From CAZRAL01 sp964598005 (lineage in GTDB: Bacteria > Pseudomonadota > Gammaproteobacteria > Burkholderiales > Usitatibacteraceae), in NCBI GenBank assembly GCA_964598005.1, contig CAZRAL010000021.1:1-38301 (forward strand): DNA of 38,301 nt, read 5' to 3'. How positions within the stretch are numbered: position 1 is the stretch's first letter; each line of letters opens with the position of its first letter. The notes below the pieces were generated by a model. The model ran no database searches. It was not told the DNA's origin and saw only the letters and a list, made by a program, of their open reading frames with translations. Shown piece after piece: positions 15,895 through 23,645 of the stretch. The translations under genes and the position numbers were made by a program.

Positions 15895-16415
15895 GTATCA
15901 GCAGGAGCATTATCGCTAGCCTGATAGTGGGCTTGATCGCTTGTCTCTATCCAGTTAAAAAAAGCGTGGCCAGCAACGTTAACTACAATCTGGAACAAGG
16001 AAAGTTAATTGCGTCTTGCGAGTTTGGCGAATGCAAATTAATCGTTAACGGCGAGCCTGAAAAAACGTATTCTGCTTATGGTGGAGTAGATTCGTTTATT
16101 TCATACTTGGGTAGTATGGAAAAGGGCATTTTTTTGCTTAGTGTGTACCAGGGTGATGGTTGTCCTGAAGCCTATGTTGTCTTACATATTGTTAATAACA
16201 GCGAATTTTATTTTTCCGAAGAATTCGGAAACTGTAATAGCCTGGCAAGCATGGCTTTTGACTACAAGGGGATTTTATTCAAATTCCCCAGTTGGAATAC
16301 CCGCCATTTTTCCCGTCAGGAAGAAGTCTATTTCTATTCCTTTAAAGAAAAGAAGCTGCATTTTGTCAATCCCCGCAAAAAATCGCAGCAAAGTGCTGGT
16401 CGAAAGCGCCCCTAA
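15891..16415 (+). CDS. Small exported protein of unknown function, after nlpD
   Basis: The protein has 174 residues, with a signal-like N-terminus (SRSIIASLIVGLIACLYPVKK) and a mature part containing four cysteines (ASCEFGEC, DGCPEAY, FGNCNSL). It has many aromatic residues and a basic tail. I do not recognise the family. The spacing of the Cys residues suggests two disulfides in a periplasmic fold. Its ATG overlaps the nlpD stop (ATGA), so it is translationally coupled to nlpD. Its position where rpoS often sits makes its role worth testing; it shows no sigma-factor features. It ends just before a possible terminator. Confidence 0.75.
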   Translation: MSISRSIIASLIVGLIACLYPVKKSVASNVNYNLEQGKLIASCEFGECKLIVNGEPEKTYSAYGGVDSFISYLGSMEKGIFLLSVYQGDGCPEAYVVLHIVNNSEFYFSEEFGNCNSLASMAFDYKGILFKFPSWNTRHFSRQEEVYFYSFKEKKLHFVNPRKKSQQSAGRKRP

Positions 16416-16431
16416 AAAACTAATTGAAATG

Positions 16432-16448
16432 CAGGATTTTTTATCCTG
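16432..16448. terminator. Possible bidirectional terminator between convergent genes
   Basis: CAGGAT-TTTTT-ATCCTG forms a 6-bp stem with a T-rich loop between the small exported gene (plus) and fadD (minus). The T-run is in the loop rather than after the stem, so this is weak evidence. Confidence 0.3.
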
Positions 16449-16458
16449 TGAGACCAGC

Positions 16459-18138
16459 TCATTGAACTACTTTACTGTTCTTTACCTCACGGCGCAGCAC
16501 TTTGCCGACATTGGTTTTCGGTAATTCATTCCAGAATTCGATGATTTTTGGAATCTTGTAACCAGTAAGATTTTCCTTACAATGCGCGATTACCTGTTCT
16601 TTGGTCAGCGTTTTATCTTTTTTCACGATGACGACACGCACCACTTCTCCAGCCTTTTCATCTGCAGCGGCAACCGCGCAAACTTCCAGTACACCGGGGC
16701 ATGATGCCACTACATCTTCGATTTCGTTGGGATACACATTGAATCCTGAAACCAGAATCATGTCTTTTTTGCGATCGGTGATCTTGATATAGCCCTGTTC
16801 ATTCATGAAGCCGATATCGCCGGTTTTAAAAGCACCATCTTTGGTCATTACCAGCGCTGTTTCTTCTGGCTTTTGCCAGTAGCCCTGCATCACTTGCGGC
16901 CCCTGAATGCAAATTTCACCTAGCTGGCCAGGAGGTAAAATAGCCTCACTGTCATCGCGGATGGTGATAACGGTTGAGGGAATAGGCAGCCCAATGGTGC
17001 CGCTGTATTCGTTCATGGTGGGGTTGATACACGCTCCCGGTGAAGTTTCGGTCAGGCCATAGGCTTCGACAAGCGTTTTGCCAGTTATTTTTTTCCAGTT
17101 TTCGGCGACGACCCGTTGCACGGCCATGCCGCCGCCCAGTGAAAGTTTTAACTGGCTGAAGTCGAGATGTGCAAAAGTTGGTTCATTGATTAAGGCATTG
17201 AATAAGGTATTGACACCAGTAATGACGGTAAATTTTATTTTCGCTATATTGGCTACGAAGCCTTTGGTATCTTTAGGGTTGGGAATCAGAATATTTTCTC
17301 CCCCGATGCTCATGAACATGAGGCAATTGGCTGTCAATGAAAAAATGTGATAAAGCGGCAAAGGGGTCACAACAATTTCTTCACCACATCGCAATTCCTT
17401 ATTAAACCAGGTTCGTGCCTGTAACAGATTGGCAACGATGTTGCCGTGCGATAGTATGGCTCCCTTTGGGACTCCAGTCGTTCCGCCGGTGTACTGCAAA
17501 AAAGCTAGATCGTTATGGGTGACAGTGACAGGTGCAAAATGACTCGCTGCGCCTTGCGTCAGCGCAGCTTTAAATGAGATCGCATTGGGTATATTCCAGG
17601 CAGGCACCATTTTTTTAAGATGTTTTACTACCAAGTTAACCAGCATTGATTTGGGGAATCTCAATAGATCACCCACTTGTGTGGTGATGACGCATTTGAT
17701 GGATGTACTATCAATAACCTGTTCCAGGACATGGGCAAAATTTTCCAGAATCACAATCGCCTTGGCCCCGGAATCATGTAGTTGATGTTCCAGTTCACGC
17801 GGTTTGTATAAAGGATTAGTGTTGACCACAATCAGACCCGCGCGCAGGATGCCAAAAAGTGCGACGGGATATTGGAGCAGATTCGGCAGCATGATTGCCA
17901 CACGATCGCCTTTTTGCAGGCCTACTTTTTGCAGATAAGCGGCGAAGTTACGGCTTTGTTGCGCGATGTCAGCATACGTTAAAGAGCGCTCCATGCAGGT
18001 AAAGGCGCGCCTGTCATGAAACTGAGCGCACGATTTTTCCACCACGGCATTGATTGACGAATATTCAGAAATATCGATCTCCGCTGGCATACCTGTGGGG
18101 TAGGATTGGAGCCAGGGCTTTTGTTGCATATCGATCAA
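16459..18138 (-). CDS. fadD: Long-chain fatty-acid–CoA ligase
   Basis: The protein has 559 residues. It activates fatty acids to acyl-CoA in two steps with ATP, at the inner face of the membrane. The AMP-binding signature YTGGTTGVPKGAILSHGN is near residue 215. LVEAYGLTETSP and the C-terminal ITDRKKDMILVSGFNVYPNEIEDV (near 450) are typical of FadD. The conserved Lys in NVGKVLRR near the end is present. The start is probably TTG at 18138, because GAGGAG sits 6 bases before it. The in-frame ATG at 18129 would be 15 bases away. A palindrome lies 43 bases upstream and may be an operator. No other beta-oxidation gene is in the window. Confidence 0.93.
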   Translation of the reverse strand: MIDMQQKPWLQSYPTGMPAEIDISEYSSINAVVEKSCAQFHDRRAFTCMERSLTYADIAQQSRNFAAYLQKVGLQKGDRVAIMLPNLLQYPVALFGILRAGLIVVNTNPLYKPRELEHQLHDSGAKAIVILENFAHVLEQVIDSTSIKCVITTQVGDLLRFPKSMLVNLVVKHLKKMVPAWNIPNAISFKAALTQGAASHFAPVTVTHNDLAFLQYTGGTTGVPKGAILSHGNIVANLLQARTWFNKELRCGEEIVVTPLPLYHIFSLTANCLMFMSIGGENILIPNPKDTKGFVANIAKIKFTVITGVNTLFNALINEPTFAHLDFSQLKLSLGGGMAVQRVVAENWKKITGKTLVEAYGLTETSPGACINPTMNEYSGTIGLPIPSTVITIRDDSEAILPPGQLGEICIQGPQVMQGYWQKPEETALVMTKDGAFKTGDIGFMNEQGYIKITDRKKDMILVSGFNVYPNEIEDVVASCPGVLEVCAVAAADEKAGEVVRVVIVKKDKTLTKEQVIAHCKENLTGYKIPKIIEFWNELPKTNVGKVLRREVKNSKVVQ

Positions 18139-18180
18139 CGTAATCTCCTCAGTAATTTATGGTCTCAGTAGTAATGTATG

Positions 18181-18211
18181 TATTGGATTTTATAGATAAA
18201 TTTATCCAATA
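18181..18211. promoter_or_regulatory. Palindrome upstream of fadD, possible operator
   Basis: TATTGGAT (18181-18188) and ATCCAATA (18204-18211) are perfect inverted 8-mers 15 bases apart in an AT-rich spacer. They lie between fadD and the small exported gene, both on the minus strand. The site could be a regulator site for fadD or part of a terminator for the gene upstream. Confidence 0.35.
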
Positions 18212-18303
18212 AGCGCCACTTTTTCAATTCGCAGGATTGCTATCTAGATGCATTGTTTTTTTACCAACACTTGGGACATAGGTGACGCGGTCAATTTCTC
18301 CCA

Positions 18304-18585
18304 TTATTTGTCATCGTCCTTTTCCTTTTTTAGCATTTTTTGCTGAGTGAATTCAGCTCCAAAGCCAATGCTAACGAATTCGCCGACATAGGTGGTTCTA
18401 GTGAAGGATTTTCCATCCTCATTCAAATACCAGGTGTCAAGATAGTCGTCCTGGTTTAGTGCTGAGAAACCATTCGCTTCAATCTCCGTGGAAAAATGAA
18501 TCGTTTCATTGGCGGCCGAAATGGCGCTTACGGGGAGCATGGTACAGCCCAGCCATAGTATCGATACGATTGAGAGTTTTGACAC
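18304..18585 (-). CDS. Small exported protein, GTG start, downstream of patatin gene
   Basis: A 93-residue protein read from GTG at 18585, 7 bases after the patatin stop. It has a signal peptide (SKLSIVSILWLGCTMLPVSA) and an acidic mature part (DDYLDTWYLNEDGKSF and TYVGEFVSIGFGAEF) ending in KKEKDDDK. The frame is open upstream to 19020, but that part only shadows the patatin gene. The GTG start is inferred from the signal peptide and the tight spacing; no ribosome site is clear, so it is probably coupled. It may be periplasmic or membrane-linked. I recognise no domain. An in-frame ATG lies inside the signal segment. Confidence 0.6.
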   Translation of the reverse strand: MSKLSIVSILWLGCTMLPVSAISAANETIHFSTEIEANGFSALNQDDYLDTWYLNEDGKSFTRTTYVGEFVSIGFGAEFTQQKMLKKEKDDDK

Positions 18586-18592
18586 GGTTGTT

Positions 18593-19480
18593 TTAAGAGT
18601 GGTTGAGTTTTGCCAGCGCTTCCCGAATGGCGGGCAGGGCTGCCAACGTTGCCTCTTCACCACGACGGATGCACATACGCCGGTAAGCATCGCTGATTCC
18701 GGCGTAGTAACCCAGATTGGGGTGGATAAAAACATCGGCGAATGGTTTTTCAAGCGTGATCTTGCCCGTGCGCATTTGGTCCCGGGTACGCCATTCCTGG
18801 GGCACTTCGGTGGGCGTTGCCTCCAGATAAGCAGATACATCGATAGCAATGACGATCTGTGCGCCGAGATCGCGTGCGGCGCGGATGGGAACAGGTGTGG
18901 CTTCGTCGCCATCGTAATATTCCACGCCATTAATACGTACCGGCGCAAAGCGGCCCGGCAAGGCACTAGAGGGGCGTACCGCAGCGGCGGTATTGCCGTG
19001 ATTGAAAATTGTGAGCACATTGTCGCTGCGCCGGGCGGCAGCTACGACCAAGCGGCGCTTTAGGTTCTCCAGTGGTACTGAGCCGATCAAATTTGTGATG
19101 AAGCCTTCAATGGCGCTGCCGTTGCCCGTTAGCCCCGAGGTGGAAATGCCAATGAAACGTTTGGCGTCGAGCTCCAGCGCAATCGTCTCGATTGCGCTGG
19201 CTTTCAGTCCTGCCGTATAGAGTGCACCGACCATGGCGCCCACGCTGTTGCCAACTACCGTATCCGCCTCGATGCCGTTTGCTTCCAGAACTTTCAGGAC
19301 GCCGATATGCGCGAAACCGCGAGGGCCGCCGCCGCCCAATACCAGGGCCACGCGTGGGCGCGCCTGGGAGGAATAAGGGGTAAAGGAGGGGGCATCAGCA
19401 CCGTTATATTCCGCAATGGTTCCTGCACAGCCGCCGAGCAGTAAAACGATGATGAGAGATTTAAGGAACTGTGACGACAT
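18593..19480 (-). CDS. Patatin-like phospholipase lipoprotein (RssA-like)
   Basis: The protein has 295 residues. A lipoprotein signal (LIIVLLLGGC, Cys18) is followed by the patatin fold. The oxyanion loop is GGGGPRG (49-55), the nucleophile is Ser79 in GNSVGAM, and the catalytic Asp190-Gly191 is in EYYDGDEATPVPI. The block VRPSSALPGRFAPV is also typical. It probably cleaves acyl esters of lipids at the outer or inner membrane surface. It starts 6 bases after the oxygenase stop and is followed 7 bases later by the small exported protein, so the three form one operon. Lipoprotein targeting is unusual for cytoplasmic RssA relatives. Confidence 0.9.
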   Translation of the reverse strand: MSSQFLKSLIIVLLLGGCAGTIAEYNGADAPSFTPYSSQARPRVALVLGGGGPRGFAHIGVLKVLEANGIEADTVVGNSVGAMVGALYTAGLKASAIETIALELDAKRFIGISTSGLTGNGSAIEGFITNLIGSVPLENLKRRLVVAAARRSDNVLTIFNHGNTAAAVRPSSALPGRFAPVRINGVEYYDGDEATPVPIRAARDLGAQIVIAIDVSAYLEATPTEVPQEWRTRDQMRTGKITLEKPFADVFIHPNLGYYAGISDAYRRMCIRRGEEATLAALPAIREALAKLNHS

Positions 19481-19486
19481 CGTGAT

Positions 19487-20431
19487 CTACATGAGCCTGA
19501 TTTCGCGCAGGCGCTGCATCAAATAATCGTGCGAAGAAATGGATGCAGGGTAGCGGTTTGGATGAGTAGCATCGATACAACTCGGTAGTGTTTCGATGAC
19601 CCAATCGGCATTGGGATGCAGGAAAAAAGGGATTGAATAGCGGGGTTGTCGGCGTTTTTCACCTTGGGGATTGACGACGCGATGGGTGGTGGAGGGCAGC
19701 CTGTGATTGGTCAACCGCTGCAACATGTCGCCAATATTGACCACGATAGTATCGGGAACGGGTAAAACCGGTACCCATTCGCCATCCTTAGCGAGTACTT
19801 CCAGCCCTTCCGCGCTCGACCCCACCAGCAAGGTAATGAGATTGATGTCTTGGTGGGCGGCTGCCCGTATCGAATTCGTATTGTCGCTGGCAATCGGGGG
19901 ATAGTGAATCGGGCGCAGGATGCTGGTGCCGAAATTTATTTTGTCGTGAAAATAATCGCGTGACAGCCCGAGATATAACGCCAAGGCTGAAAGAATATGC
20001 GCTCCCAATGTATCGAGTGCTTCGAACAGGGCATAACCATGGGCACGAAATTCAGCAACTTCCTGTGGCCATAAATTGGGCGGGAGGACCTCGCGGTATT
20101 TTTCATAACCCGGCTTGGAAGCGACTTCCGGCCCGATATGCCAGAATTCCTTGAGGTCGGGATATTGGGAATCCTTAGCGGTTTCGACGCCAAAACCAGT
20201 ATAGCCACGACGCCCTCCGGTGCCAGGCAGATGGTATTTCATTTTGATTTCGGTCGGTAGTGCAAAGAATGCCTTAAAAACAGCATAGGCCCGATCCTGT
20301 AATTCTTGTGAAACCCCATGGTTGCGAATGCCGCAAAAGCCATATGCCTCATAAGCGCTTCCCAGCTGCTGCACGAAACGGGATTCGTTGCGGGAAAAGT
20401 CGCTGTAATCTAGGGTGGGGATATGTTTCAT
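19487..20431 (-). CDS. 2-oxoglutarate/Fe(II)-dependent oxygenase (isopenicillin N synthase-like)
   Basis: The protein has 314 residues. The double-stranded beta-helix holds iron with His193-x-Asp195 (AAHQDINLITLL) and His250 (STTHRVVNP). It probably binds 2-oxoglutarate with Arg264-x-Ser266 (RYSIPFF). The N-terminus IPTLDYSDF and RNHGVSQELQDRAY match the DIOX_N region. It would oxidise a small molecule, possibly an amino acid, plant-hormone-like compound or nucleobase; substrate unknown. It begins the operon with the patatin and the small exported protein. Upstream is a repeat-rich region. Confidence 0.9.
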   Translation of the reverse strand: MKHIPTLDYSDFSRNESRFVQQLGSAYEAYGFCGIRNHGVSQELQDRAYAVFKAFFALPTEIKMKYHLPGTGGRRGYTGFGVETAKDSQYPDLKEFWHIGPEVASKPGYEKYREVLPPNLWPQEVAEFRAHGYALFEALDTLGAHILSALALYLGLSRDYFHDKINFGTSILRPIHYPPIASDNTNSIRAAAHQDINLITLLVGSSAEGLEVLAKDGEWVPVLPVPDTIVVNIGDMLQRLTNHRLPSTTHRVVNPQGEKRRQPRYSIPFFLHPNADWVIETLPSCIDATHPNRYPASISSHDYLMQRLREIRLM

Positions 20432-20465
20432 CGCTTATCCTGATTTTTATTTGAGTGTCGTATAA

Positions 20466-20547
20466 ATTACAGTAGTTTCGACGTGATCTAATAGCCGCAT
20501 AGGTCAAATCGGGTATCTGTCAGATCAAATCGAAACAACTACAATTT
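20466..20547. repeat. Small imperfect palindromic element
   Basis: Arms ATTACAGTAGTTTCGACGTG and the inverse of TGATCAATCG-like sequence CTGTCAGATCAAATCGAAAC pair over most of about 29 bases. The right arm matches 28-53 at the window start. The 82-bp unit lies 25 bases from the E-family element and upstream of the oxygenase gene, so it may also affect its promoter. Confidence 0.45.
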
Positions 20548-20572
20548 TAACTGACTCTTCTGGAAGATCATG

Positions 20573-21025
20573 TTAAGGAACCTCTGATTAAATCCTCCAT
20601 GAGCCGCGTTTTGACAAAAATAGCCCAGATTCAAGGCATGTGACGCAGGTCATATCCGTTGATATGAAGCCAAGGAGGCCCCGGCTTCGCGGCCTGTGCT
20701 GCGCGAGGCTGTCGCTACGCCGGGGCAATCGCCTTGCCTTTCGGGTCGCATCCAAAGGCACTGAGCCCTCAGCGCCTTTGGAACCTGCTCCGCCTGCGGC
20801 AAGGCACGCCGAAGATGGGCTATTCTTGCCAAAACCCGCTTGTGGTACCGGCAAGCCTCTGGCTTGCCGTGGGCCGAAGGCTGGCGCAGTTGTCAAACTC
20901 GCGGGCGATCTGCTATGTTGCGGTGCTTGTGAAGGGGATTAACCATTCGCTGCGCACCGCGCCTTGCATCTCATTCCGGAAAACCAAGCGCGCGGCCATG
21001 TGGGACTTAATCAGAGGTTCCTTAA
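20573..21025 (-). mobile_element. E-family TTAA-flanked miniature element, copy 2 (453 bp)
   Basis: This element has the same terminal repeats (AAGGAACCTCTGATTAA) and TTAA flanks as the copy at 11774-12068, in inverse orientation. It is longer because of a GC-rich insert in the middle. The nested stem is kept: GTTTTGACAAAAATAGCCCA (20608-20627) pairs with TGGGCTATTCTTGCCAAAAC (20816-20835). The inner hairpin is TCATATC-CGTT-GATATGA (20650-20667). Short open frames inside are not considered genes. Confidence 0.78.
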
Positions 21026-21037
21026 AAAAGAGATTGG

Positions 21038-21265
21038 ATGGATCACCTTAATGATTTTCCAGCCCAATAAAATTCACTACCAGCAGACCAATTTAAACCA
21101 CCTTCCACAAATCATATTGACCTACTAAACACCATTTCTGAGCGCCTACTTAGTGGCGAAAAATTGCCGCAAATCAACTTGGCCGTGCTTGCTATGCGGC
21201 AACTCATAGAATTGGGCCAACCCGAAAAAATGATATCCCGACCTGATTGGGGAGTCGCCCCATAA
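21038..21265 (+). pseudogene. Unrecognised gene remnant with an in-frame stop
   Basis: The plus frame reads MDHLNDFPAQ, stop (TAA 21068-21070), then continues LPADQFKPPSTNHIDLLNTI to the end PDWGVAP. It reads like a C-terminal protein fragment, with a helix LLSGEKLPQINLAVLAMRQL. A 23-residue basic frame (MKKSKQFIDDRLDKMKKSLK) follows at 21266-21337. I cannot name a family. It begins just after the E-family element, which may have cut the gene. Confidence 0.25.
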
Positions 21266-21486
21266 ATGAAAAAGAGCAAGCAATTTATTGACGACCGATT
21301 AGATAAAATGAAAAAGAGTTTGAAGAATTCACGCTGAGCGCAAGGCGTGTCTATCTTTTCGAAAGGTCTCAGCAAATTTATACTGATTGTACAATTAGCG
21401 TACGGAAATCATCCAGATAGCGAGATCTGCCGGATTTAAATGATAAAACTTAATTTTTAAACAGCGCAAATACAAAGGAGATTCAA

Positions 21487-22219
21487 ATGAAAAAAGTAAT
21501 CAATTTAATCGCATTTTTTTGCTTTTTTTTGGACAACATATGCAATCAGTACTCCGCAGTCGGGGTTATGGTGGAATCCTAACGAAAGCGGGCGCGGATA
21601 TGGGATAGATGTGCAGGGGGATATTGCGGTCATCACCACTTTCGCCTATGACAAAAATGGGAAGATGCAGTGGTACTACAGCGACGGCAAGCTAACCAAT
21701 AATGGAATGGCATGGAAAGGCGCGATGCTAAAAGTTGATAACATTTTTACAATAGGCAGCTCTGCATACGCGGACGTTTATAATTTTACTGAAAAGGCAG
21801 CAGCAAACGAGGATGGAAACGGGGTTGTGGTCGACCCAATAAAACGGGCTGGAGCAGAACTTAAAACAAAAGGTGCGCTCGCAGGTTATGTCGTTGCAGT
21901 TCAAACGGATGCTACATTTACAAAAACATTAAATCTGTATGCCTTCAAACTGGATCTTGACGAAGGCTCTGGCATATGGGTCTCCCCTTCAACTAATAAT
22001 AGTTACAATTTAAACGTTCACAAAATTCAACATCCTAACGGGCTAACAAAAATGGGGCCGCTAGGCACCTCAAACGTAGGTGTGGTGCAAAGCACTGGCA
22101 ATCATGAGTTGCTATCACAAAAACTGCTGAGTGAAGAAAATAAAGCTCTCGCCGCTGAGATGGCCGATATTGCGGCACGCATGATAAAAAATATAAAAGA
22201 CGCTGCCGCAAATCAATAA
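21487..22219 (+). CDS. Exported WWNPxESG-type protein with a frameshift in a poly-T tract
   Basis: AAAGGAG precedes the ATG at 21487, and the first codons read MKKVINLIAFFCFF, a signal peptide. A run of 7 T (21514-21520) and one of 8 T (21523-21530) follow. After the second run the frame fails and ends at a TAA near 21582. Removing one T from the second run joins the leader to an open frame continuing to 22219, about 243 residues. That frame starts GLWWNPNESGRGYGIDVQGD and has AYDKNGKMQWYYSDGKL. The WWNPxESGRG motif recurs in many exported proteins of unknown function. The later half has weak helices and no known domain. It is either a phase-variable gene in the OFF state, a pseudogene, or a sequencing error. 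Confidence 0.65.
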
Positions 22220-22341
22220 TAGACCTTGGCAAATGCCCCGGCTACATCGTTGACCACATCGAACCGCTATACGTGGACGGGGCTAGCCATCCGAGCAATA
22301 TGCAATGGCAGATCAAAAATGAGGTGAAGATTAAGGATTGA
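22201..22341 (+). pseudogene. C-terminal remnant of an HNH endonuclease-like gene
   Basis: In a frame overlapping the end of the previous gene, the sequence reads GKCPGYIVDHIEPLYVDGAS, then HPSNMQWQIKNEVKIKD and a stop. GYxVDHIxPL followed by a Gly-rich turn and PSNMQWQT is the closing part of a common small HNH family. No start codon or N-terminal half is present. It marks horizontally acquired or decayed material. From 22342 to 22470 I see nothing. Confidence 0.55.
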
Positions 22342-22470
22342 GATGAAAGACGGCGATGTGCATTTTGTATAATGTGAACATCAAACTGCGTTTCTTGTGG
22401 GAATTGTAGCCTTTATGGTGTCCTGATACGCCTCATGTTTTGCTGAAAATTGGCGTTTGGATACGGTTGA

Positions 22471-23103
22471 CTATGAAGCCAGATTGAAATATTCGCGCGC
22501 ACTCTTCATGCGTTCGATACGTTGCAACAGAATATCGAAGTGTGTGCGTTCTTCGGCAAAATTCAGACGATCATTATTAACGATCAATAGGGGCGCATCG
22601 TGATAGTTATAAAAGAATTGCATATAACTCTCCGAAAGACGCAACAGGTAATCCCGTGAAATGCCCCTTTCCATCGCGCGGGCGCGGCGGTGAATACGGG
22701 CCAGAAGGACGTCGACCGACGCTTGCAGATAGATCACTAAATCGGGTTTGGGAGCTTGGGGCGACAGGTGATCGTAAAGCTGAGTATAGAGTGCGAATTC
22801 ATTGTCGTCCAGCGTCAGGCGGGCAAATAACCGATCTTTTTCCAGTATGTAATCAGTCACGGTACGACGCGCAAAAAGATCGGGCTGTCGTAGTCTGGAA
22901 AGTTGATTGATGCGCTGAAACAAAAAAAACATCTGAGTGGCCAGCGCATGGCGTGACATGTCACGATAAAACAGGGGCAAAAACGGGTTGTCCGCAGCTT
23001 GTTCCAGCAGAAGATTGCTATCGAAATGCTGTGCAAGCAGTTGTGCCAGTGTGGATTTGCCGCTGCCGATCGGGCCTTCTATCGCGATGTAAGGATGTTT
23101 CAC
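22471..23103 (-). CDS. dgk: Deoxynucleoside kinase (dAdo/dGuo kinase type)
   Basis: The protein has 210 residues. It phosphorylates deoxynucleosides with ATP. The P-loop GPIGSGKST is near residue 10, followed by EQAADNPFLPLFY, VTDYILEKDRLFA and the lid ARAMERGISRDYL. The start is GTG at 23103, chosen because it overlaps the folK stop (TAGTG) and GGGAG lies 5 bases before it. The open frame continues to 23250 only as a shadow of folK. In relatives, panB often follows; here there is none, and the operon ends in an AT-rich island. Confidence 0.9.
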   Translation of the reverse strand: MKHPYIAIEGPIGSGKSTLAQLLAQHFDSNLLLEQAADNPFLPLFYRDMSRHALATQMFFLFQRINQLSRLRQPDLFARRTVTDYILEKDRLFARLTLDDNEFALYTQLYDHLSPQAPKPDLVIYLQASVDVLLARIHRRARAMERGISRDYLLRLSESYMQFFYNYHDAPLLIVNNDRLNFAEERTHFDILLQRIERMKSAREYFNLAS

Positions 23104-23645
23104 TATTGCTCCCGTTCCGTTTTTGAACAGAGCCGTTCGATAGTCTGGCTTTTCACATTGGCAAGAAAATTTTTGGCATAACCGTGGCCGGGAATCTGTA
23201 TATCGGGACTGATTTCTAGCAGCGGAACCAGTACAAAAGCCCGCTCGCATAAGCGCGGGTGGGGGATGGTGAGTTCCAGCTTATCGATCTGCCAATCGTT
23301 GAAGGTCAGAATATCCAGATCGAGTGTTCGCGGCCCATTTTTTATTTTGCGTACCCGCTGGTGCTGCGCTTCAATCGCGCGCAAGCGTTCGAGAAAATCG
23401 TCTGGGGACAACGTGGTTTGTAGGCGGACCACGGCATTGATAAAGGGGGGTTGATTGAGCCGGCCTAGGGGGGCCGTTTCATAAAAAGAGGAAACCTGCT
23501 GCAGAGTTGTTTCGGGAATGCGTTTTAATTCATGCAATGCCTGAGTAATTTGAAAAAGTGGATTGTCGAGGTTGCTGCCGAGACCAACATGAACGGTTGA
23601 AGATATGGTCGAACTGCCTGGCTTATTCGGCGTGGTAACGATCAT
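23103..23645 (-). CDS. folK: 6-hydroxymethyl-7,8-dihydropterin pyrophosphokinase
   Basis: The protein has 180 residues. It transfers pyrophosphate from ATP to the pterin in folate synthesis. Motifs are VHVGLGSNLDNP, SSFYETAPLG, PPFINAVVRL, the catalytic NGPRTLDLDILTF with two Asp, and IPHPRLCERAFVLVPL. An N-terminal extension of about 15 residues (MIVTTPNKPGSSTISS) precedes the usual start. It overlaps pcnB by 4 bases and dgk by 1, so all are co-translated. Confidence 0.95.
   Translation of the reverse strand: MIVTTPNKPGSSTISSTVHVGLGSNLDNPLFQITQALHELKRIPETTLQQVSSFYETAPLGRLNQPPFINAVVRLQTTLSPDDFLERLRAIEAQHQRVRKIKNGPRTLDLDILTFNDWQIDKLELTIPHPRLCERAFVLVPLLEISPDIQIPGHGYAKNFLANVKSQTIERLCSKTEREQ

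Noticed and set aside
18586..19020. Long minus frame continuing upstream of the small exported protein
   Set aside because: It only shadows the patatin gene in another frame; the real start is taken as the GTG at 18585.
20640..21025. Open frame in the E elements ending RTAPCIxxRKTxRAAMWDLIRG
   Set aside because: It is open in all three copies, but every base difference I compared in this stretch changes the residue, which argues against a protein under selection. It also runs into the terminal repeat.
21112..21375. 87-residue minus-strand frame
   Set aside because: No ribosome site and no domain; the plus strand reads more like a decayed protein there.
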